Part shown: positions 33,250 to 38,399 of the stretch, in pieces | Layout: every line of letters begins with the position of its first letter | How positions within the stretch are numbered: position 1 is the first letter of the stretch | From: CAYGAG01 sp964347765 | GTDB lineage: Archaea; Thermoproteota; Bathyarchaeia; Bathyarchaeales; Bathycorpusculaceae | Direction of reading: 5' to 3' | Length of the DNA stretch: 38,399 nt | Assembly (NCBI GenBank): GCA_964347765.1 | Contig: CAYGAG010000012.1 | Span: forward strand, 1 to 38,399 | Program-made: the position numbers and the translations under genes | Notes under the pieces: model-generated | What the model was told of the DNA's origin: nothing | The model's input: only the letters and a program-made list of their open reading frames with translations | Database searches by the model: none

Positions 33250-34395
33250 GTGAACGAGTTGCTGCCATTGATGCTTTTTAGAGGTGATCAGATTGCCCAG
33301 TTTCCGGGAGATAACACGTTTTCTTGGATATTGAATCTGCTGATCTATGTCTTTTTTTTCGTTTTCATGTTGTATGGACAGAGAATTCAGATGTATGTGA
33401 TGCTCAGAGAAGTTGAAAGCTCGCTTCACAAGCTGAAATTTCTTAAGATTGAAGGTCGTAACAAGGCGGTAGAAACTATAAAGGAAGTTGGCAAACCACA
33501 AGCAGACCCTTCTGGTAGGGTTGATCGATTCTTGGAATATTTCACCGTGATGCCGCAGAGTCTGGACCCAGCTGGTGTTGTGTGGAAGCTTGAACATGTA
33601 CTGGACGTTAGAGATGTCCGCTTCAAGGATGAAGTGAAATTTATGGCGCCGGAGGCTGATGACACTCAGATCAATAATCTTGAGCACACCTTGGAAGCAG
33701 CCATGGCTCTTAACTACATCTACAAAGTAGTGCGACACTTCTACCTGCTAGGCAAGAGAACGTTAAGCCTCTATGTTATAATGCAGCTGCAGATGATATT
33801 GCCTCTAGTCATGCGGGAGGCTGAAGCTTATGCTAGTGCTTTGAAAGCCTTTGCCTATGGTCAACCTATAGGTGATGGGGTAGGAGCGTTGGTTGCCGCA
33901 AAGCTGATGCATGGATATGAAACTCGCAAGATAGCCAAAGATTGTGTTGTTGCCACGATCCCTATTGAGGGGCGGACGGCCTACGTTATAAAGGCTGAAG
34001 GGCCGGGGGGCAACGTTGGCAAGCCTGGCGAAGCAATGAAACGAGTGATTGAGGAGAACGGGGGCAAGATAGCTTCTATAATAATGGTGGATGCAGCCTT
34101 GAAGCTGGAGGGCGAAGAAGTTGGGGCAGTGCATGAAGGCGTAGGCGCAGCTATAGGTGGTCCAGGTGTAGATCAGTTTAAAATCGAGGAGTCTATACTG
34201 AAGTATCGCATTCCGATAAATGCGGTGATAATTAAGGAAGGAGTTGGTGACGCAGTCGCGCCCATGCGAAGAGAGGTGTTTGAGGCGGGCGACAAGGCGA
34301 TTGATAGGATAAGACAGACTATTTTGGAGAGAACAAAGGAAGGAGATCTGATCATAATCGCTGGGGTGGGCAACTCTATCGGAATTGGACAATAG
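33250..34395 (+). CDS. DUF1512 family membrane-anchored protein
   Basis: 381 residues from GTG 33250, chosen because GAAGGTGA ends five bases upstream and a TATA-like box precedes it. An ATG at 33181 would read through that box. One N-terminal membrane segment (about 22-45) is followed by a cytoplasmic domain. The C-terminal half is glycine-rich and conserved-looking (AEGPGGNVGKPGEA, GAAIGGPGVDQFKIEE, IIAGVGNSIGIGQ). This matches the archaeal DUF1512 family, whose function is unknown. The downstream gene starts 13 bases later and also encodes a membrane protein, so they are probably co-transcribed. Confidence 0.82.
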   Translation: MNELLPLMLFRGDQIAQFPGDNTFSWILNLLIYVFFFVFMLYGQRIQMYVMLREVESSLHKLKFLKIEGRNKAVETIKEVGKPQADPSGRVDRFLEYFTVMPQSLDPAGVVWKLEHVLDVRDVRFKDEVKFMAPEADDTQINNLEHTLEAAMALNYIYKVVRHFYLLGKRTLSLYVIMQLQMILPLVMREAEAYASALKAFAYGQPIGDGVGALVAAKLMHGYETRKIAKDCVVATIPIEGRTAYVIKAEGPGGNVGKPGEAMKRVIEENGGKIASIIMVDAALKLEGEEVGAVHEGVGAAIGGPGVDQFKIEESILKYRIPINAVIIKEGVGDAVAPMRREVFEAGDKAIDRIRQTILERTKEGDLIIIAGVGNSIGIGQ

Positions 34396-34407
34396 GAGAA
34401 ATGAGAG

Positions 34408-34806
34408 ATGAATGAATCATCATCTACGACAACACGCATCTCATCCTTCGTATTGTTAGTGATCTTCATAACTCTCGCGTTATCTTTGACGGCCCTCATT
34501 CTTGCAATAAACGCTTTCAGCTATGATCAGATAGCAGCCTATTACCTCTTGCTGATCGGATTCTTAGGCGCCGGCCTATCTTCCTACGTATTACTCCAAA
34601 TGAGGAGAAGAATTAAACGTCTAAGCATCGAAACTCCTTCGATAACAACGACAATTCAATGTAGAAAGTGTGGGTTCAAGAACATACGGGATTTCGAACG
34701 GGGAGACTACATCTTCAAAGAAATCGGACAGTGTGAAAAATGCAACGAGAACATGTTGATAACGGCAATCTACAGAGAAGTCAAGGAGAAAAAAGAAAGA
34801 TTCTAG
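34408..34806 (+). CDS. Two-helix membrane protein with C-terminal zinc ribbon
   Basis: 132 residues. Two membrane segments lie at about 12-35 and 43-63, followed by a basic stretch RMRRRIKR-like at 65-71. A predicted zinc ribbon has C85, C88, C109 and C112 (C-x2-C ... C-x2-C). The ribbon and basic tail would face the cytoplasm. The role is unknown; pairing with the DUF1512 gene 13 bases upstream suggests a shared job at the membrane. The 3' end overlaps the convergent methionine aminopeptidase gene by four bases. Confidence 0.72.
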   Translation: MNESSSTTTRISSFVLLVIFITLALSLTALILAINAFSYDQIAAYYLLLIGFLGAGLSSYVLLQMRRRIKRLSIETPSITTTIQCRKCGFKNIRDFERGDYIFKEIGQCEKCNENMLITAIYREVKEKKERF

Positions 34807-35708
34807 GTTAATACCCGACAGCCATCCTCAACTATCAAAACTGTGTGCTCAGCCTGAGCCACTGGCTTTTTGGTGGCTTCAACAAATATGGGGTAACCCA
34901 TAAGAACCTTAGTGGACAAGAGGTCTTCGAAGGCATCCTTGTATTGTTCTTCAGGAACGACATTCTCCAGCCAACGTTCAGCGAATGGCAGAGTTTTAAA
35001 CTCCTCTCTGATATGCTTGAGGAGCTGCTTCGCATAAGTATTCCTCAACGACCTGCTCTTGCGAAGACGGAAGATTGTGACCTCTTCGCCATTCTTGACC
35101 TTGCCAGCCGCGCTTGGCATCGTTACGAAGGGTTCAATGGCATAGACTCCGTTCAACCTTACCTTTGATAAAGATAAATGCGAAACATTTGGTATAGACA
35201 TACCGGCATGGACAAGATATCTGCCCACTTGGTGGCCAGTCAGGTTTGAGATTGGTTTGAAGCCGTAGGATCTTATAGTCTTCTCAATTGCAGATCCGAT
35301 CCTTGAAGTTTTGACGTCTGGACGCAGTTGAGTGATGGCTACTCTCAGGGCTTCCTGTGCAGCTTCTACAAGATCTGCATATTCAGGGTCAAAGCAAATT
35401 GTAATAGCAGTGTCGGTTAGGTATCCATCTATGTGTGCACCTATGTCCACTTTGACTACAGACTTTTCCGGGATTCTCCTCTCATCGCCAGGCGGAGACG
35501 TATAGTGTGCAGCAGCTTCATTTATCGAAACATTGCATGGAAAAGCGGGTTGACCCCCTTTCTCTCGTATTAAGCCTTCAGCCTTTTCACACACTTCGAT
35601 TATTGGCATGCCCATTCGGACAAACCGCTTAATCTCTTCACGCGTTTCGCGAAGAATATTCCCACACAACCTGTATTTTTCGATAATCTCTCTGTTGATA
35701 CTACTCAT
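34803..35708 (-). CDS. map: Methionine aminopeptidase, type II
   Basis: Removes initiator methionine from new proteins. Numbered from ATG 35708 (301 residues), the metal ligands are D88, D99, H159, E192 and E287; spacings match the Pyrococcus enzyme (D82, D93, H153, E187, E280) within one residue. H167 in LVHAG is the expected substrate-contact histidine. The insertion of about 60 residues after E192 makes it type II, as in all archaea. A GTG at 35717 is an alternative start. A TATA-like TTTTAAACTAT on the minus strand at about 35747-35757 fits its promoter. Confidence 0.94.
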   Translation of the reverse strand: MSSINREIIEKYRLCGNILRETREEIKRFVRMGMPIIEVCEKAEGLIREKGGQPAFPCNVSINEAAAHYTSPPGDERRIPEKSVVKVDIGAHIDGYLTDTAITICFDPEYADLVEAAQEALRVAITQLRPDVKTSRIGSAIEKTIRSYGFKPISNLTGHQVGRYLVHAGMSIPNVSHLSLSKVRLNGVYAIEPFVTMPSAAGKVKNGEEVTIFRLRKSRSLRNTYAKQLLKHIREEFKTLPFAERWLENVVPEEQYKDAFEDLLSTKVLMGYPIFVEATKKPVAQAEHTVLIVEDGCRVLT

Positions 35709-35717
35709 CAATGCCAC

Positions 35718-35849
35718 AGGCCCAATGTCTGTTGATGCTAGCGAAGTTATAGTTTAAAAGCTTGTGTTGATACATGGATATCGTTTCGAAGAAGATGCAC
35801 GACTTAGCGTCACGTGCTGATGGTGCTGCGCTTCATGCACTATCCAGGT
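35718..35849. other. Gap holding the map promoter
   Basis: No gene is seen. On the minus strand it contains the TATA-like box of the methionine aminopeptidase gene and the tail of the degraded AlkD-like reading frame. Confidence 0.4.
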
Positions 35850-36218
35850 TTTTTTCAAAATCTCTTGACGGTCTCTACCTTTCAAATTGCGAATAGCGTA
35901 GAATATAATCGTTGACGAAACTCCTCTCCGTCTCAGAGATTTAACGTAGTCAAGGATCTGTTTCCTCGCTGCTTACATATTGTCCTTGAGAGCCCAGCCT
36001 ACTCCCCTTTGAACCAAATCCTCTTCATCCCAGATCAAGTTGCCAGAAATTTTCAACGCTATGTCTGTAGATTCTCCGCTCGACCCGATCTTTCTCAGAA
36101 AAGCAACGATGCTTGCTCTTCGCGTCCATACACCGTCTGAATAGTTCCTTTCTTCGCAATCTCTGAGTGTAGATCTTGAACTCTCATCATCGCCACGTAC
36201 ACAGATCCTACTCGACAA
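35850..36218 (-). pseudogene. DNA alkylation repair (AlkD-like) pseudogene
   Basis: The minus strand reads VWTRRASIVAFLRKIG, then EDLVQRGVGWALKDNM, the core HEAT-repeat signature of AlkD-type DNA glycosylases. A TAA stop follows at 35975-35973. Translation in the same frame past that stop gives KQILDYVKSLRRRGV and TIIFYAIRNLKGRDRQEI, the expected continuation of the family. Upstream, the frame is closed by a TGA within 15 bases of the TTG at 36218, and the N-terminal half (about 100 residues in intact proteins) is not found. A possible remnant, KARSIVE, is in another frame. The gene therefore appears truncated and broken by at least one stop. No ribosome site precedes it. Confidence 0.75.
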
Positions 36219-36480
36219 TGCTGCGGGCTTTCACGCTAGAATTTTCACACGACAGTATGAAAACGCACACTGAAAGACGGAGTGTTTGTCCCTGATCGTC
36301 TTGCACATCATTCCAGATGTAGACACTGGCTTTTGCATGTGAAGGTACAAAGGTTAATAAGGAACACTGGGTTATCAAGAGCCAAGCAGTTAGTCGCTTT
36401 ACGAATAAGGTAGAACGGTTATGGCGGTTTTACTTTTCTTTCAAGGCAAATCTAGCTGACAAATAAAACGAGGTGATACA
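36219..36480. other. Intergenic stretch before the TRAM gene
   Basis: No intact gene is seen in these 262 bases. The left part may hold unrecognisable remains of the AlkD-like gene. The right part contains weak TATA-like AT tracts (for example GGTTAATAAGG near 36352-36362) and the ribosome site GAGGTGAT at 36470-36477. Confidence 0.4.
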
Positions 36481-36729
36481 ATGTCATATTCATATGGTGG
36501 GCGAAGTAGGTTTGGAAGCAACGGACCAAGATTCAACGTGAAGAAACCTGTTGAGCTTGGGCAGGAATACGAAGCCAGAATCGAAGATGTTAGTAGAAGA
36601 GGCGATGGTATCGCAAGAATCGAGGGCTTCGTCATATTTGTTCCGGACACTAAACAAGGAGAAAGCGTGAAGTTCAAAATCACAAGAGTCGGAAGCAGGT
36701 TCGCAACCGGCGAGTTAGTGCAAGCCTGA
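36481..36729 (+). CDS. Small TRAM-domain RNA-binding protein
   Basis: 82-residue stand-alone TRAM protein. A Gly/Ser/Arg/Tyr-rich N-terminal tail (1-20) precedes the beta-barrel TRAM domain (about 24-82), with EYEARIEDVSRRGDGIARIEG and GFVIFVPDTKQGE in the typical order. Such proteins act in archaea as RNA chaperones and are thought to replace cold-shock proteins. GAGGTGAT lies four bases before the ATG. The Alba gene follows 61 bases later in the same direction, forming a small nucleic-acid-binding pair. Confidence 0.92.
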   Translation: MSYSYGGRSRFGSNGPRFNVKKPVELGQEYEARIEDVSRRGDGIARIEGFVIFVPDTKQGESVKFKITRVGSRFATGELVQA

Positions 36730-36776
36730 TCTGATAATAGCGAAACTCAGACTACGAAGGGAATCAAAGCGGAAAA

Positions 36777-36783
36777 AGGAGGT
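36777..36783 (+). promoter_or_regulatory. Ribosome binding site deciding the Alba start
   Basis: AGGAGGT-type site centred here lies seven bases before ATG 36791 but overlaps the alternative GTG/ATG region at 36782, so the protein begins M-S-K-D-L-N. Confidence 0.7.
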
Positions 36784-36790
36784 GTACTGT

Positions 36791-37072
36791 ATGTCCAAAG
36801 ATCTAAACATTGTGTACGTTGGAAGGAAACCGCCTATGAACTACGTGTTAGCGGTGATCACGAATTTCAATTCGTCTGACACCAAAGAGGTCACTTTGAA
36901 GGCGAGAGGACGAGCAATAACAACAGCTGTAGATGTCGCTGAAATCGTCAACAATCGGTTCATGAAAGACCTAGAAATAGGCGAGATAAAGATAGGAACA
37001 GACGAAATACAGCAGGAAGAAGGCGGAACAAGAAACGTTTCAACAATTGAAATAAAGCTGAAACACGATTAG
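36791..37072 (+). CDS. alba: Alba chromatin/RNA-binding protein
   Basis: 93-residue dimeric nucleic-acid-binding protein. It shows the family block NIVYVGRKPPMNYVLAVIT, with K replaced by R at the first of the paired basic residues (the second, the acetylatable lysine, is kept), then KARGRAITTAVDVAEIVNNRF and a C-terminal STIEIKL. The start at ATG 36791 follows GGAGGTG by seven bases. It binds DNA and RNA in the cytoplasm/nucleoid. A long perfect hairpin begins about 30 bases after the stop. Confidence 0.95.
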   Translation: MSKDLNIVYVGRKPPMNYVLAVITNFNSSDTKEVTLKARGRAITTAVDVAEIVNNRFMKDLEIGEIKIGTDEIQQEEGGTRNVSTIEIKLKHD

Positions 37073-37374
37073 AAGTCTCTCGCAAGTTACACCCCCTCCT
37101 GCAGTTTCTGCAGCAGTCTGCAGACACAGGCTGCAGAAAGGCCGAATTGCTGGAGCCAAACTACCTTTTTTTCTTGCGAAATAAACGCCCTCACTTACCT
37201 ATTTCCAGAAAAACCTTTGCGCGGTCGCAGAGATCTGAATCCAGATAAATGAGATACTGGGGCAGGGCAGATTCCCTTTCGTGGTTCTTTCAAACCTGTG
37301 GATTGAGCCCCGATCAGAATCTCTTTATAACCAGAATTTGAGATATCGCATGCTCATATGAAAAAGTGGGAATT
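37073..37374. other. Intergenic stretch between alba and the glycyl radical enzyme
   Basis: No gene is seen. Besides the CTGCAG hairpin and the T-run, it holds a TATA-like CTTTATAAC at 37323-37331, about 45 bases before the ATG at 37375. Confidence 0.55.
37105..37139 (+). terminator. Hairpin with 10-base arms and repeated CTGCAG, possible terminator
   Basis: TTTCTGCAGC (37105-37114) and GCTGCAGAAA (37130-37139) are exact inverted repeats around a 15-base loop. CTGCAG occurs four times in 38 bases (37099, 37108, 37118, 37131). A T-run (37164-37171) lies about 25 bases downstream. It follows the alba stop by about 30 bases, so a transcript-end structure is most likely. Confidence 0.55.
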
Positions 37375-38399
37375 ATGGTGCCGAGCGAGAGAATTGGAAA
37401 GCTCTGGAAGCAGAGTGTAGATACAGTTCCCTTCTTAGATCCTGAGAGGGCAAAACTCATTACAGAGTTCTATAGCACCGCCGCAGCAAAGGGCTTATCT
37501 GAACCAGTTCTCCGCGCTTGTGCTTTCAGATACGTTATGGAACGTAAGACCTTGTACATAGGAGACGGGGAGCTGATAGTTGGAGAGAAAGGGATCAGTC
37601 CAAGAGCCGTTCCCACATATCCTGAACTGTGTTGCCACTCTATTCAAGATCTGGATATACTTGGATCACGTAAGGTGGCACCATATCGTGTTAGCAAAAA
37701 AACCAGAAAAATCTATGAGGATTACATAATTCCGTTCTGGAATGGCAGAGATTTAAGAAGCAGAATATTCCAGTCTATGCCTGGAGAATGGAAGAAGGCT
37801 TTCAATACAGGTGTTTTTACTGAGTTCATGGAGCAGAGAGCACCTGGACACGCAATAATGGATGAAAAAATATATCGAAGGGGATTTAGGGGCTTCAGAA
37901 AGAAGATAGAAGAGAGGCGGAGAAAGCTAGACTTCGTAAATGATCCTGAGGCTTACGATAAAGATCAAGAGCTACATGCCATGGAGATATGCTGTGACGC
38001 AATCATACGCTTTGCATCAAGACATGCCGAATTGGCAGTGGAAATGGCAAAAGAAGAGAAGGACCCTGCGAGAAGAAGAGAACTTAAGAGGATCGTGGAA
38101 GTGTGCAATCGGGTTCCAGCATATGCGCCCAGAACCTTTTGGGAAGCACTACAAATGTACTGGTTCGTTCATCTCGGTGTAACGGTGGAGATCAACACAT
38201 GGGATTCGTTCAACCCTGGCAGATTGGATCATAATTTGTATCCTTTCTATAAGAGAGACATAGAGAACTCCAGATTGACTAGAGCAGAGGCAAAGGAGTT
38301 GCTGGAATGTTTCTGGATAAAGTTCTCCAATCAACCAGCTCCGCCAAAAGTCGACGTAACAATGGAGCAAAGTGCGACCTACCAAGATTTTGCTACACC
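37375..38399 (+). CDS. Glycyl radical enzyme (pyruvate formate-lyase-like), 3' end beyond the window
   Basis: The open frame of 341 codons runs off the window. It matches the N-terminal PFL domain of the PFL/glycerol-dehydratase family (PflD-like): GELIVGEKG near 64-72, PTYPEL, the RVPAYAPRTFWEALQMYWF block near 247-265 and SFNPGRLDHNLYPFY near 280-294. The active-site Cys and the C-terminal glycine loop would lie beyond the window, so activity and substrate cannot be judged. The start is ATG 37375. An upstream ATG at 37358 is out of frame. A TATA-like box is at 37323. An activating radical SAM protein would be expected downstream. Confidence 0.85.
   Translation, partial: MVPSERIGKLWKQSVDTVPFLDPERAKLITEFYSTAAAKGLSEPVLRACAFRYVMERKTLYIGDGELIVGEKGISPRAVPTYPELCCHSIQDLDILGSRKVAPYRVSKKTRKIYEDYIIPFWNGRDLRSRIFQSMPGEWKKAFNTGVFTEFMEQRAPGHAIMDEKIYRRGFRGFRKKIEERRRKLDFVNDPEAYDKDQELHAMEICCDAIIRFASRHAELAVEMAKEEKDPARRRELKRIVEVCNRVPAYAPRTFWEALQMYWFVHLGVTVEINTWDSFNPGRLDHNLYPFYKRDIENSRLTRAEAKELLECFWIKFSNQPAPPKVDVTMEQSATYQDFAT

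Noticed and set aside
1..38399. CRISPR arrays, insertion sequences, prophage or attachment sites
   Set aside because: No repeat-spacer pattern, transposase, integrase or flanking direct repeats were recognised; the only clear repeat cluster is the CTGCAG hairpin.

Overview
The window is a gene-dense stretch of an archaeal chromosome. Archaeal hallmarks include an archaeosine tRNA-guanine transglycosylase, an Alba chromatin protein, an Lsm/SmAP protein, an aCPSF2-type beta-CASP nuclease, archaemetzincin, type II methionine aminopeptidase, TATA-box promoters and a tRNA with bulge-helix-bulge introns. A short gene for ribosomal protein eL38 and a DUF1512 protein point to the TACK side. The archaeal five-subunit CODH/ACS next to a MetV-MetF fusion suggests a Bathyarchaeia-like acetyl-CoA-pathway organism. 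That placement is inference; no 16S gene is present.

Layout. (1) 1-10478: a surface-filament (type IV pilus/Tad-like) locus. It holds a secretion ATPase cut by the window edge, a double-domain TadC/FlaJ platform protein, five secreted or membrane-anchored pilin-like proteins in a tightly coupled operon, a separately promoted small major-pilin candidate and a FlaK/PilD-type prepilin peptidase. No other archaellum genes are seen. (2) 10525-14330: a PfkB kinase, then overlapping GlmM-like and GlmU-like genes, probably for UDP-GlcNAc. (3) 14419-20631: RNA and protein maintenance: Lsm, PAC2, TgtA, PHP, aCPSF2, archaemetzincin and a presenilin-type membrane protease. (4) 20699-31585: one-carbon and acetyl-CoA metabolism. 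A MetV-MetF fusion and a two-cluster ferredoxin on the plus strand converge on the minus-strand operon cdhA-cdhB-cdhC-cdhD-cdhE, preceded by two CooC-type ATPases. (5) 31732-33170: eL38, a tRNA-Trp with two introns, a small membrane protein and a lone 5S rRNA. (6) 33250-37072: DUF1512, a membrane zinc-ribbon protein, methionine aminopeptidase, an AlkD-like pseudogene, a TRAM protein and Alba. (7) 37375-38399: the N-terminal part of a glycyl radical enzyme cut by the window end.

How the genes work together: region 4 encodes the last methyl-branch reduction (methylene- to methyl-pterin, MetF type) plus the carbonyl branch and acetyl-CoA synthesis, with nickel-insertion helpers. The sugar genes in region 2 could feed N-glycosylation of the sequon-rich filament proteins in region 1. 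The most unusual items are the two-intron tRNA-Trp whose larger intron carries an antisense element to its own anticodon, the run of pilin-like proteins sharing a T-I-[E/D] N-terminus without a basic leader, and the MetV-MetF fusion beside the archaeal CODH/ACS operon.
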